Shown piece after piece: positions 48,752-58,711 of a stretch of DNA of 64,000 bases. The notes under the pieces are model-generated. The model saw only the letters and a list, made by a program, of their open reading frames with translations, made no database searches and was not told the DNA's origin. The translations under genes were made by a program, and so were the position numbers. How positions within the stretch are numbered: position 1 is the first letter of the stretch; every line of letters begins with the position of its first letter. The DNA comes from Saccharofermentans sp. (lineage in GTDB: Bacteria; Bacillota; Clostridia; Saccharofermentanales; Saccharofermentanaceae), in the NCBI GenBank assembly GCA_024695505.1, contig JAILIB010000015.1, positions 1-64,000 on the forward strand. The letters run 5' to 3'.

Positions 48752-49630
48752 TCACTTCTTTTGAACAGGTACTTTCTTTGCTGGAGCTTTCTTTCTCTTG
48801 ATGTGATTTCCGACGATCTCGGAAACATCTGAAATGGTCATGAAAGCTGAAACATCCGCATCGTTGATTATCTTCTTTATCGCCGGCACTTCAACACGGG
48901 TAATAACGCAGTAAAGCACGGTCTTCTTTCCGTTGCTTACCATGCCCTTGCCTTCCATCTGCGTGCAGGTCCTGCCAAGCTGCGTATAGATCGCATCTGC
49001 AATATCCTTGCCGTGATCCGTGATTATCATGACTGACTTTCCCTGCTCCATTCCGTTTTCAACGATGTCTATGACCTTGGATGTTACGAAGTAAGTCAGA
49101 AGCGAATAGAGCGCCCTGTCAGGCCCGAAAAGGAACCCTGCCACACCGTATATGATGATGTTGAAGAACAACACTATCTGGCCTACCGAGAACTCGGTGT
49201 TTTTAGAAAGGAACATCGCCACTATCTCGGTGCCGTCAAGGCATCCGCCGTAACGCAGGATCAGGCCTACTCCGATGCCCAGGAGCACGCCTCCGAAAGC
49301 GACCACGAGGATCTCTTTGTCGGTAACGGCTTTCATGTCCTTAAATACGCTTAAGAACACAGAAAATATAACCATCGCGTAGATCGCTTTTACCAGGAAC
49401 CTCATGCCAAGGCGCCTGAAACCCAACAACACAAAGGGAATGTTCAGCACGATGGTAAGGATACCGAGAGGAAGCCCTGAAAGCTGGCTGATGATCATTG
49501 AGACACCAACGATACCGCCGTCCAGGACCGTAAAAGGAACAAGGAATTCCTCAAGCGCGAATGCCGCTATAACTGCTCCGACAGTTATAAAGAAAAGAGG
49601 CGCGATCCACTGTTTAAACAACTTATTCAT
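48752..49630 (-). CDS. YitT family membrane protein (DUF161/DUF2179)
   Basis: LEEFLVPFTVLDGGIVGVSMIISQLSGLPLGILTIVLNIPFVLLGFRRLG...GGCLDGTEIVAMFLSKNTEFSVGQIVLFFN. Confidence 0.92.
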   Translation of the reverse strand: MNKLFKQWIAPLFFITVGAVIAAFALEEFLVPFTVLDGGIVGVSMIISQLSGLPLGILTIVLNIPFVLLGFRRLGMRFLVKAIYAMVIFSVFLSVFKDMKAVTDKEILVVAFGGVLLGIGVGLILRYGGCLDGTEIVAMFLSKNTEFSVGQIVLFFNIIIYGVAGFLFGPDRALYSLLTYFVTSKVIDIVENGMEQGKSVMIITDHGKDIADAIYTQLGRTCTQMEGKGMVSNGKKTVLYCVITRVEVPAIKKIINDADVSAFMTISDVSEIVGNHIKRKKAPAKKVPVQKK

Positions 49631-49652
49631 GCCCCAATAATACAACAAAAAA

Positions 49653-49672
49653 CCCGGCCGCAACCGGCCGGG
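49653..49672 (-). terminator. Intrinsic terminator downstream of pgi
   Basis: cccggccg-caac-cggccggg hairpin, TTTTTTGTTG on the - strand. Confidence 0.85.
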
Positions 49673-49702
49673 CTGAATGTTTAATACAATTGTGATAATT
49701 GC

Positions 49703-51058
49703 TTATTTCGAAAGTCTTGCTTCGAGAGCAGCCTTCTGATCCTCATATCCGGGCTTGCCGAGGAGAGCAAACATGTTCTTCTTGTAAGCCTCAACGCCGG
49801 GCTGGTTGAAAGGATTTACAGCGAGGAGGTATCCGGAAATTCCGCATGCCTTCTCGAAGAAGTAGATAAGCTCACCTAAAGAATAAGCCGTCTGGTCAGG
49901 CATGTGGATGAGGAGGTTCGGAACCTTACCGTCAACGTGAGCAAGGATTGTTCCCTGCATTGCCTTTGTATTAACGTCGTTCATGTCCTTTCCGGAAAGG
50001 AAGTTCAGACCGTCAAGGTTGTCAGGATCGTTGGGGATCTCGAAAGTCCTTCTGGGCTGGTCGATCTGTACGACAGTCTCATACATGATCCTTGCGCCGT
50101 CCTGAATGTACTGGCCCATGGAGTGGAGGTCTGTTGTGTTATCAACGCCTGCCGGGAAGATTCCTCTTCTGTCCTTACCCTCGGACTCGCCGTAGAGCTG
50201 CTTCCACCATTCTGTCATGAAGTGGAAAGAAGGCTCGTAGTTGACCATGATCTCTGTGGAATAACCGGAACGGAGCAGGCAGTTACGTACTGCTGCGTAC
50301 TGGTAGCAGGGGTTCTCAGCCAAAGACATCTTCTTATAAGCCTTAGAAGCGTCTCTAGCGCCCTTCATGAGTTCTCTGATATCGATGCCTGCAACAGCGA
50401 TGGGAAGGAGTCCTACAGCCGTAAGAACGGAGAAACGTCCGCCTACGTCGTCAGGTACTACGAAAGACTCATAGCCTTCCTCTGTAGCAAGGCCCTTCAG
50501 AGCTCCCCTTGCCTTGTCGGTAGTTGCATAGATACGTGATCTTGCCTCTTCCTTACCATACTTCTTCTCCATGTAAGCACGGAGGATACGGAAAGCGATC
50601 GCAGGCTCGGTCGTTGTACCGGACTTGGAAATGATATTGAGGGAAACATCCTTACCCTCGATAACGTCCATAAGGTCTGCAAGATATGTAGCGCTGATGG
50701 AGTTGCCGCAGAAAAGGATCAACGGGCTCTTTCTGACCTTCTTGGATACGGCGTTCTGGAAGCTGTGTCCCAGCATCTCAATAACTGCACGCGCTCCAAG
50801 GTAGGAACCGCCGATTCCGATAACGATGAGAACATCGGAATCCCTTCTGATCTTCTGCGCGGACTTGCGGATCCTCGCAAATTCTTCCTTGTCATATGTT
50901 GCAGGCAGATCAAGCCAGCCGAGGAAATCATTTCCGGGGCCGTTCTTCTTGTGGAGCATGTCGGCTGCAACCTTAACCTGAGGTTCCATTCTGTCGATAG
51001 CTTCCTGTCCGCCGATGAAATCCAGTGCGTTTGAATAATCAAATGAAATCATAAACAT
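49703..51058 (-). CDS. pgi: Glucose-6-phosphate isomerase
   Basis: [18 protein letters not shown]...[26 protein letters not shown]...[21 protein letters not shown]. Confidence 0.95.
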   Translation of the reverse strand: MFMISFDYSNALDFIGGQEAIDRMEPQVKVAADMLHKKNGPGNDFLGWLDLPATYDKEEFARIRKSAQKIRRDSDVLIVIGIGGSYLGARAVIEMLGHSFQNAVSKKVRKSPLILFCGNSISATYLADLMDVIEGKDVSLNIISKSGTTTEPAIAFRILRAYMEKKYGKEEARSRIYATTDKARGALKGLATEEGYESFVVPDDVGGRFSVLTAVGLLPIAVAGIDIRELMKGARDASKAYKKMSLAENPCYQYAAVRNCLLRSGYSTEIMVNYEPSFHFMTEWWKQLYGESEGKDRRGIFPAGVDNTTDLHSMGQYIQDGARIMYETVVQIDQPRRTFEIPNDPDNLDGLNFLSGKDMNDVNTKAMQGTILAHVDGKVPNLLIHMPDQTAYSLGELIYFFEKACGISGYLLAVNPFNQPGVEAYKKNMFALLGKPGYEDQKAALEARLSK

Positions 51059-51176
51059 CTCTCCTTATTTAATGTTTCAACAGCATTACAAAGTATAACA
51101 CCGCAGGAGGAGTTCTTAAACGGTTTTTTTGATCCCAAATAATCAAATTCCTTATATTTTCGTGAGATTTCAGGGA

Positions 51177-53303
51177 TCAGTTATATCCAATGACGTCCGC
51201 CACGCCCTTCATAAGTGTAAAAGACTCAAAAATGTTCTGGGGAGACCTGTCGGTCAGAGGCGACAAAATCACGCCGTATGTGCTGCTGGCGGTCCACTCG
51301 TAAGCGATCCCGTCAGCACCGATGCCTGCATACATAGTCATGTGCTGGCCCTTTGTCTTGCTCCAGTCGTGGTTGAACCAGACAAAGACGTCACCGGGCT
51401 TGGCATCGGTCTTTTTCAGATACTCTACCCATTCATCATTGCTCCACCCGTGAACGCCGTCACTGTAATCATCAAGAGAGACCTGGGTATACTTTATCTT
51501 TCTGTTCTTGACGATCGTATTAAGGAAATGGCTGTTTACCGATGCAGTTCCGTTACGGCACCATCCGTACTTGTCCTTATAGCTCTTGATCCCGCAATAG
51601 TTGATACCTATGCCGTAAAGCTGTGAGCCGTCGGAACGCGTGCCTTTTTTGTATTTTTTTGTGAACTTGGCAGTTCCCAATGCAACCCTGTAAGCAAGAG
51701 ATACAGAACCTGCGCAGTCCGTGTAGCCCTGGACCATCTTGCCCATGTGGAAATATCCCACATCCTTCATGTATTCAAAATTCGAGATGAGCTTTTGCCT
51801 GAAAACGTCAGGATCCGTATAACCGCAGTCAAGTATGTTCTTATAGGTCATTATCGCATTGGTATTGGATGCAGCGTAATAAGCGTGAGGTTTGGCACTG
51901 GCAATCCCTTCAAGGTCTCCTGGCTCACCCTCTTCTTTTCCGCGCAGGACTATCTGGATCTTCTCGATCCTTCTGTACATGTCGGACGAGCCGGCAGTCT
52001 GTCCGTTTACGGCCCAGTCAAGCCAGCCTAAAGACTGAACATATACACGGTAAAAAACATCATAGTGATCAGCCATATCACCGGTGAGCTTGATCTGTAA
52101 TGCTTCGATCCGTCTGTTTTTCTTCTTCCCTGCACTTATCGATCCGTTTGAAACCCAACTCTTCCAGCCTTCGCTCTGGACACAGGTCCTGTAAGTGATC
52201 CCGCCCAGATATTCAGTAGGTCCGAGAGAGACCGTAATGCCCTCTATACGCTTCGAAGAAGTACCGGAAGCCTGGCCGTCCTTACTCCATCTTCTCTGCC
52301 ATCCGTACGTCTGACCGCGGAGTCTGTATATGACGGAAGAAGATGTATTCTTTCCTACCGGGACCAGCCTGATCTGTAGTACTTCTATTCTTTTGGAATT
52401 CTTTCTGGTTCCGGCTATGGCACCGTTCTGAACCCATCCTTGGGAATCTCCCAACGAACTGATAACGGCTTTATACTCAACCGAATAGTATTTGGCAAGT
52501 TCTCCGGTCAGTTTGATCTGAACGGCCTCTATCCTGAGATTCTTCCTTTTTGTTCCGATGGTCTTTCCCGACTTGACCCATTTGGTCCAGCCCTTTTTCT
52601 TTACATATGCCCTGTAAGTAATACTGCCCTGATAACCCGTCTGATTATCCAGACTGATCGAGAAAGCCTCAAGTCTCTTGCCTTTCTTACCTATCGTAAG
52701 AACGCCGTCGCTGAAAGAAGCATTCTTTTTCTTGTATTTCGGGAGATATCCTTTACCCGACAGCTTGTACTTGATCTCTTCAGTCTGCTGTTCTGAAGGG
52801 TTCTCGGCAGGCTCCCCTGAAGCCGGCTCACCAGGCTCTTCCGCGGGCTTTTCTTCAGGATTCTCAGAAGACTTTTCTGAAGGCTCCTCATCAGAGTTTC
52901 CGTCAGCGGGGGCCTCAGGATCTTTTGCCGGCTCTTTTGCAGGATCTTCTTCAGGATCTTTTTCGGGTTTTTCTTCAGGATCTTTCTCAGGGTCTTCAGC
53001 CGGCTGTTCACCGGGTTTGTCAGAAGGTGTTTCCGGATCGGGTTTATTGGCATCCGGATCATCGGCATCGTTTTTGCTGCCGGAACCATCCTTGTTTCCT
53101 TTATCTTCCGGCTCTTCTGACTTGGGTTCATCTTTCTCACCTGCATCTTCTTCAGAAGATACAGGCTGCTCTTCATCAGCATAGACAGTATCCGCGGTCA
53201 GGAAACCTGCGGACAGATTAAAACATATTACAACAGCAAGAGCCGCTGCAAATGCTCTGTTCATAAAGCTCAGATCGATCATCCTGTTCAGGTGTTTCAG
53301 CAT
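51177..53303 (-). CDS. Secreted protein: acidic Pro/Glu-rich linker, about five ChW (clostridial hydrophobic W) repeats and C-terminal NlpC/P60-like domain
   Basis: N-terminal signal-like hydrophobic stretch; repeats such as GWKSWVSNGSISAGKKKNRRIEALQIKLTG; C-term GYTDCAGSVSLAYRVAL...PGDVFVWFNHDWSKTKGQHMTMYAGIG. Confidence 0.82.
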   Translation of the reverse strand: MLKHLNRMIDLSFMNRAFAAALAVVICFNLSAGFLTADTVYADEEQPVSSEEDAGEKDEPKSEEPEDKGNKDGSGSKNDADDPDANKPDPETPSDKPGEQPAEDPEKDPEEKPEKDPEEDPAKEPAKDPEAPADGNSDEEPSEKSSENPEEKPAEEPGEPASGEPAENPSEQQTEEIKYKLSGKGYLPKYKKKNASFSDGVLTIGKKGKRLEAFSISLDNQTGYQGSITYRAYVKKKGWTKWVKSGKTIGTKRKNLRIEAVQIKLTGELAKYYSVEYKAVISSLGDSQGWVQNGAIAGTRKNSKRIEVLQIRLVPVGKNTSSSVIYRLRGQTYGWQRRWSKDGQASGTSSKRIEGITVSLGPTEYLGGITYRTCVQSEGWKSWVSNGSISAGKKKNRRIEALQIKLTGDMADHYDVFYRVYVQSLGWLDWAVNGQTAGSSDMYRRIEKIQIVLRGKEEGEPGDLEGIASAKPHAYYAASNTNAIMTYKNILDCGYTDPDVFRQKLISNFEYMKDVGYFHMGKMVQGYTDCAGSVSLAYRVALGTAKFTKKYKKGTRSDGSQLYGIGINYCGIKSYKDKYGWCRNGTASVNSHFLNTIVKNRKIKYTQVSLDDYSDGVHGWSNDEWVEYLKKTDAKPGDVFVWFNHDWSKTKGQHMTMYAGIGADGIAYEWTASSTYGVILSPLTDRSPQNIFESFTLMKGVADVIGYN
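52790..53165 (-). repeat. Low-complexity Pro/Glu/Asp/Lys/Ser coding repeat (linker)
   Basis: Repeated (E)DPEKDPEEKPEKDPEEDPAKEPAKDPE / EEPGEPASGEPAENPSEQ coding sequence. Confidence 0.8.
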
Positions 53304-53397
53304 TTTTTAATTATATTAAAAGAATGCCGCCGATTTCAATCAAAAAAGCAATTCATTTCTGTGACTTTCGATTATAATAAATTGAAAAGGAGTTCAA

Positions 53398-53934
53398 ATG
53401 GCGGATTTTTCTATCGCGGAAGCAAAAATCAGAATACTCTATCTCGTAAGCCGTGTCCCCGGCATAAGCTATCATCTGCTCATGAACAGGTGTTTGGACC
53501 AGCTCTATGCTGATTTCTTTACTTTCAGCCGCGCTTACGAAGAACTTATTGCGGGAAATCTGATGGACCGCGTCTTTGAGGATGCCGATACCGCTATCGG
53601 CGGAACTGAGACTCTTACGGTCTCAGCCGGCGGAAAGGCCTTGCTGGATGATGCCATGCCGGCGATCAATTCAACCGTAATTGCCAATCTTGATGCTTCG
53701 GCAAAGGAACTCGCCGAAGAGATGCGCCTCGCAGCATTGGTTACAAGTTCTAAAACGCCTACTCCTGAAGGTCTCTGGAAGGTCACTCTCTTTTCGGACA
53801 ATCAGGGCCTGCCGTTCCGCTGCGAACTCACGGTCAGCACTGAGACTGAGGCTTCCGAACTTTGCAGGGCATGGAAAACGTCTCACGGCACCATTCCGGA
53901 GCAGCTTTCAGGTCTTATCAGGAAAAAGGGCTGA
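53398..53934 (+). CDS. DUF4364 family protein
   Basis: FSIAEAKIRILYLVSRVPGISYHLLMNRCLDQLYADFFTFSRAYEELIAGNLMD. Confidence 0.8.
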   Translation: MADFSIAEAKIRILYLVSRVPGISYHLLMNRCLDQLYADFFTFSRAYEELIAGNLMDRVFEDADTAIGGTETLTVSAGGKALLDDAMPAINSTVIANLDASAKELAEEMRLAALVTSSKTPTPEGLWKVTLFSDNQGLPFRCELTVSTETEASELCRAWKTSHGTIPEQLSGLIRKKG

Positions 53935-53941
53935 ACTTCCC

Positions 53942-56900
53942 TTATTTTGTACTTCTTATAATGAAGTATTCTCCGGGTTGCAGGATGTTCCTTAAACTCT
54001 GTGATCTGAGCTTTCTTTCCGACTCCATCGTTCCGTTCGAAGAATACCTGTAAATGGTGCTCTTCGCCTTTCTGACGGCATTGTCGTTGATCAGGAAGCT
54101 CTGCTGCGAATTAGAAGGATTGGAGATGATTATGCAGAAGTCTTCACCATCGTAGAAGGCAGCGGATGAGCACATGTTTTTGAATGCTTCCGATTGTCCT
54201 TTATGCGCCGCATCAAGCGGATCTGCTATCTCCACGTAAAGCTCCTTCCATCCGCGGAAAGAAGCAAGAGCGCCGGAAACCTTCATTGCCTGAACGAATT
54301 CCGAAGAATTGATGAACATGGCGTCTTCAGTATATGAAGCATGCCTGAAGCTTATTCCCGCATCGAAAAGGAGCATCTCCGCAAACTCACCCTTGTCAGA
54401 TATCAGGAGCGATACGATCTTGCCCGCATTCAGTCCTTCATTGACTTTAAGAGAGTTTATGTATTCTCCCCTGTAACCGCTTGAAGCTACGCGCGGAACA
54501 TCATACTGCGCAACTGAGAGCGACGTTTCGGCATTGCTGATGAACGTGGCGAACTTGTCATTGTTTCCTATAACGAGCGGCATCGTATGGGTGTTGGCCG
54601 ATGACATCATTACTCCGCCGTCATATTTCATCCCGTCAAGGAAGACAGTCTTATCCTTGATGTCCGTGAAATATTCAGACTGTGAGAACATGGAGATAAC
54701 GAAATTAACGTATGCGGCCCTTTGAGTATCGCTGATGAAGAATCCTTCACTGTCCGCGATCTCGATGTACACGTGGTCAAAACGGCGTGCCCAGGGCATC
54801 GCAGTACCGTTGTCGATCCTTCTTCTTCCGTATTCCGTCGACACGGATCCGCAAAGGTATTCAAGGAAGCTGTTCACGTCATATGAAGTCGCGCAGGAAC
54901 CGATCCTGAACCACGGAGAGGAACCGCATGTATTGACCAGCCTGAGGCTGTCCTCGAGCGAATTGCAGACAGAAACCCTCTTAAGCTTTCCTCCGATCAC
55001 GTAATCCGCTGAATTGGAATCATCGCTTAAACCGTAAAAAGCAGAAGAAGAGAACCCGGACGAAGCGAAATTAAGGTTCGCAAGCCTTATCGCCGCAGGA
55101 CTTCCGCTCTTAAGGACATCCTGATAATGAGTCGGGATAGCTGCCTCACGGTAAGAATCAGGACCAAGATAAACATTATCCGCATAAAGCGTTCCGGAGC
55201 CTTCAAACGCAATGTAGACCCTTATCGCCTCGTTATCCTTCATCATCTGGTCGGTAACGGCAAAAACATAATCATACTGCTTGTATGAGTTGGTAACTTT
55301 GTTTATGACCGTACCAACTTTTCCGAAATTCTTTCCCTCGATCCAAAGATAGACTTTTCCGGAAATGTCCGGTGACTTCAGCCATGCGCTGATCCTGTAG
55401 AAATTATCCGCTTTGAAAGAATCCGTAGAAAGACCGCTGAGCTTTTGAGACAAGGCATGCAGATTATCACCGCTTCCCGTCAGCCTCGCGCAGTTTGCAC
55501 CGCTGTACGAAGTGTTGGATTGGGCAAACACCGTGCCCTCACCATAAACGTCCCATGCGCCGTTTTCGGAAAGTTTCCACTGATCCTTTTGGCCGTTTTC
55601 AACCGTTCCGCCACAAGAGCTCTTGTCTTCGCCGATGAAGATAATGTCGTCTGCCATTATCGAACCTTCTGCAACGGTACCGCTAACGTCGATCTCGGAA
55701 AGTACCTGTGCCCTGTAAATGCCCTTGCCGGAATCAAAAACGATCTTGTCTGAATAGTATCCGAGCAGGCGCTCAATAAGGACGTTCTCTGAAGTGAACG
55801 TGCTGATGGTACCGGAAACCGGATCAATGGTAACTGCCTTTCCGTCATTATGAGTCGCGACTATCAGGCCCGAATCGGAAAGCGTTATCGAAACGGGTAT
55901 GTCAGGCTGTGCAAGCGGCGATGCTGACTCCGTTAAGGTAATTCCGTCATTGGTTGAAACTACGGTTACGACGACGCCGTTTTCATTGATGAAGCAGGCT
56001 GTGCCGTTCCTTCCGGACGAAGACGCGATCTTGACCTGAAGGGCCTTCGATGAACCTGCAAGTCCGAAAACGATCCCGTTGGAAGACGTATAGACCTCAC
56101 CTGAAGAGGTGACTGCGATAAAGCCCGTATCGTAAGAAAGGAACTTGATAACACCTGATGAGGTAGCGATCTTCGAATAATAGACCTTGCCGTCACAGAC
56201 ACTGACGACCGTACCGTCACCGAAAGCGGCCGCAGCCGTCTTTCCGACGGCTCCGCTGCCTGCAAAACCGGATTTGCCGTAGTCTCCGGGTTCTTTTTCG
56301 TTTGACTCGCCACCGGCCCTGTTGAAATTCTTTCCATCCGACGATATGTAGATCTTACCGTCCAGCGAAACTGCCATGACAAAGGAATCCGCGCAGGCAA
56401 TGTCCATAAAACTCTCGTTTCCTGAAACCCTGCCCGCGAGCTGCTGGCTCGTAATGTCGTAAAGGATAAATCCTTCCTGGGTAAGCGCGCAGACCGTTCC
56501 GCCGAATCCTCTTACCTTCACGATCGAATCTTCGCCGTAAAGGCCCCTGATGTCATCCATAGAAGCAACAGCACCAAGTCTCGCCGACTCAAAACCGGTA
56601 ACGGTACCGGAATACTTCTCGTTCATTACTCCGTCAGCGTCGATCGAAACGATGCGGGCTGAAGCGCCCGTAGCCGTTTTTCCGTCAAATCCGCTTTTAA
56701 GAACAGCATCAGGCTTAAGATATACGGCGTTTCCGGAATTGCCTGCGACAAGCATGCTGAAGTACTTGCTCCTGCTTTCGAAAGAGGAATCGCTTATCAT
56801 GTTGACGTTTGGGATGAGTTCTGCATCTACTCCGGTCCCGGCTGCAGTATCTCCGACGTCCGTTTCAGTAGCGGTAACGGTTACAAGTTCTGCCCTGTAA

Positions 56901-57025
56901 CTGAAAAAGCCGATCGAAACCATGAACAGTGCTGCCGCAAGGATAACCGCCACGATCGTGGTCAGATAGACGGCGATCTTCCTGCGTCTCATGCTTCCGA
57001 ATCTGAACAGATCGAGCTTACTCAC
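53942..57025 (-). CDS. Large membrane-anchored extracytoplasmic protein: repeat/beta-propeller-like, carbohydrate-binding-like and degenerate GH51-like segments
   Basis: N-terminal TM KIAVYLTTIVAVILAAALFMVSIGFF; repeated IYISSDGKNFNRAG / VYTSSNGIVFGLAG; FYRISAWLKSPDISGKVYLWIEG...LYADNVYLGP; FLEYLCGSVSTEYGRRRIDNGTAMPWARRFDHVYIEIADSEGFF. Confidence 0.6.
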   Translation of the reverse strand: MSKLDLFRFGSMRRRKIAVYLTTIVAVILAAALFMVSIGFFSYRAELVTVTATETDVGDTAAGTGVDAELIPNVNMISDSSFESRSKYFSMLVAGNSGNAVYLKPDAVLKSGFDGKTATGASARIVSIDADGVMNEKYSGTVTGFESARLGAVASMDDIRGLYGEDSIVKVRGFGGTVCALTQEGFILYDITSQQLAGRVSGNESFMDIACADSFVMAVSLDGKIYISSDGKNFNRAGGESNEKEPGDYGKSGFAGSGAVGKTAAAAFGDGTVVSVCDGKVYYSKIATSSGVIKFLSYDTGFIAVTSSGEVYTSSNGIVFGLAGSSKALQVKIASSSGRNGTACFINENGVVVTVVSTNDGITLTESASPLAQPDIPVSITLSDSGLIVATHNDGKAVTIDPVSGTISTFTSENVLIERLLGYYSDKIVFDSGKGIYRAQVLSEIDVSGTVAEGSIMADDIIFIGEDKSSCGGTVENGQKDQWKLSENGAWDVYGEGTVFAQSNTSYSGANCARLTGSGDNLHALSQKLSGLSTDSFKADNFYRISAWLKSPDISGKVYLWIEGKNFGKVGTVINKVTNSYKQYDYVFAVTDQMMKDNEAIRVYIAFEGSGTLYADNVYLGPDSYREAAIPTHYQDVLKSGSPAAIRLANLNFASSGFSSSAFYGLSDDSNSADYVIGGKLKRVSVCNSLEDSLRLVNTCGSSPWFRIGSCATSYDVNSFLEYLCGSVSTEYGRRRIDNGTAMPWARRFDHVYIEIADSEGFFISDTQRAAYVNFVISMFSQSEYFTDIKDKTVFLDGMKYDGGVMMSSANTHTMPLVIGNNDKFATFISNAETSLSVAQYDVPRVASSGYRGEYINSLKVNEGLNAGKIVSLLISDKGEFAEMLLFDAGISFRHASYTEDAMFINSSEFVQAMKVSGALASFRGWKELYVEIADPLDAAHKGQSEAFKNMCSSAAFYDGEDFCIIISNPSNSQQSFLINDNAVRKAKSTIYRYSSNGTMESERKLRSQSLRNILQPGEYFIIRSTK

Positions 57026-57905
57026 TGACGGCCACGCTTTCAGCCTTGACCTTCAGGCGTTTTTTCGAATAGTGCCTCAGCCCTAAAAATGCCAATGCTC
57101 CGGGAACCATACACAGGATGCATATGATGTTGATATCGGAAATAACCTCATTCCTGACAGCTGCAGGGATCCCAAGTTTTTCAAGCTTGAGAAGCTCGCC
57201 CAGACCGGAACCGAGAATGTTAAAGATCGAATGCATGGCGACTGAAGCAAAGATGTTTTCAGTATAGTGATAGCATGCCGTCAGTATGATCCCGCAAACA
57301 AGGGCATATGCCGTATGAATGGATACACGGTGCATGATGCCGAAGATGGCTGCCGTGATCACGAGTGCTGTTGCCGGTCTCATCTTCATTTTCAGGATCC
57401 CGAATATGGCTCCTCTGAAGATAAACTCTTCCTCAAGGGGGACTATGAAACAAAGCGATACCAGGTAGAGTAAAGAATCCCACAACGGAACTACTTCCTG
57501 CTTAACATTGGAATACCTGTCGACGGATTGCTTGTACTGTTCCATCTGTTCCGAAAGGGATTTTATGTAATCGCTGATCTTGTCCGAAATAATGATGAAC
57601 GTAAAGACGAATCCGAGCATTCCGAGAGTCAGTATCAGAACCAGTACCGCTTCTTTAAAACCGATCTTGTTTACCTTGAGAAGGGGTCTTTTAAGCTTTT
57701 TGCAGATCAAGAATATAAGACCGAACACAACTGCATTGACGGCAGCTGCAGTTCCTGAAACAAGGCCTCTGTAAACGGAGGTATTGTAGCCTGCCATCTT
57801 GAAGCCGGTCATGATAAAAACATCAAGATAATTGAATGCAAGAAGGACCGCGACAGCCAGTCCAAGGGCGATCAGCCATCCGGAAACCTTCTCTACAAAT
57901 TTCAT
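57018..57905 (-). CDS. CPBP-family intramembrane metalloprotease
   Basis: CFIVPLEEEFIFRGAIFGIL, FGIMHRVSIHTAYALVCGIIL, MHSIFNILGS. Confidence 0.88.
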   Translation of the reverse strand: MKFVEKVSGWLIALGLAVAVLLAFNYLDVFIMTGFKMAGYNTSVYRGLVSGTAAAVNAVVFGLIFLICKKLKRPLLKVNKIGFKEAVLVLILTLGMLGFVFTFIIISDKISDYIKSLSEQMEQYKQSVDRYSNVKQEVVPLWDSLLYLVSLCFIVPLEEEFIFRGAIFGILKMKMRPATALVITAAIFGIMHRVSIHTAYALVCGIILTACYHYTENIFASVAMHSIFNILGSGLGELLKLEKLGIPAAVRNEVISDINIICILCMVPGALAFLGLRHYSKKRLKVKAESVAVSE

Positions 57906-58348
57906 TCAGCCGCGCTTTCTCCGGATGCCACTCCGCTCCTGGTCTTTTCATCAGGCGTCTTGGATGCGTAGAATCTGCGCATGAAGCATACAAAGGCGCG
58001 GTCAAGCTCATCCTTGTCCTTTATCGAATAGAAGATCTGGTCGCCCTTAGGAGAACGTCCCGCGCGCATGATGACAAGCTCCGGCGGGTTATGATTGCCG
58101 TTGTCCGGAACATAGTTGTACATGACGAAATATTCCGTTTTCTGCAAAAGAAATGTGTCGATAACGGAAAGATAGTATTCTTTGTGACTGTAGGCGTCAC
58201 GTATTACAAGAAGGTCATCCTCGCCATTGTCGGACTTCAGTGACTCTCCCGCCTGCTTGGCCTTCAGCGCTTCCTTTAGGGCCCTCTTCTTACGAAGGCC
58301 CGCGGGCTTGTTATTCGTCTGATTCTTCATCGTCTCCGTAAAGCTCAT
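57902..58348 (-). CDS. DUF1292-like small protein
   Basis: DDLLVIRDAYSHKEYYLSVIDTFLLQKTEYFVMYNYVPDNGNHNPPELVIMRAG resembles the adjacent DUF1292 protein fold pattern. Confidence 0.5.
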   Translation of the reverse strand: MSFTETMKNQTNNKPAGLRKKRALKEALKAKQAGESLKSDNGEDDLLVIRDAYSHKEYYLSVIDTFLLQKTEYFVMYNYVPDNGNHNPPELVIMRAGRSPKGDQIFYSIKDKDELDRAFVCFMRRFYASKTPDEKTRSGVASGESAAE

Positions 58349-58676
58349 CGCAGAGCTTATCGTAATAATCGTAGATTATGTCTGCTTCCTTATCCGTAAG
58401 GGTCTGGAGCATTTCCTCGCCGTCAACAGTGACAGTCTCCATGATCAGATACTCATAATCTGCATCAGGATCATCTGTGGGCTGGAGGAGAACGATGTAT
58501 TCCTTACCGTTCATGTTGAACGTATCGTTAACTATGAATTCGATGTCCTCGCCTGTCTCTTCATCGGTAAGAGTGATGGTGCGGTCCATATCAACATCCA
58601 TCTCGGCAATAGCGTTAAGGAGCTCATCCTTGCTGTTAATAGGCTCGCTCTGGTTCATATCTTTATCTTCAGACAT
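58311..58676 (-). CDS. DUF1292 domain protein
   Basis: ITLTDEETGEDIEFIVNDTFNMNGKEYIVLLQPTDDPDADYEYLIMETVTVDGEEMLQTLTDKEADIIYDYYD. Confidence 0.88.
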   Translation of the reverse strand: MSEDKDMNQSEPINSKDELLNAIAEMDVDMDRTITLTDEETGEDIEFIVNDTFNMNGKEYIVLLQPTDDPDADYEYLIMETVTVDGEEMLQTLTDKEADIIYDYYDKLCDELYGDDEESDE

Positions 58677-58711
58677 AATAATTATCTCCTTTTCAAGAAA
58701 AATAATAATTA

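Noticed and set aside
52790-53165. Possible CRISPR-like or tandem-repeat array
   Set aside because: Repeat units are short, irregular, in frame and encode a Pro/Glu/Asp/Lys linker; no spacer structure.
52678-53184. 168-aa Gly/Ser-rich + strand ORF and 163-aa Lys-rich - strand ORF
   Set aside because: Alternate frames of the Pro/Glu/Asp repeat linker in the ChW protein.
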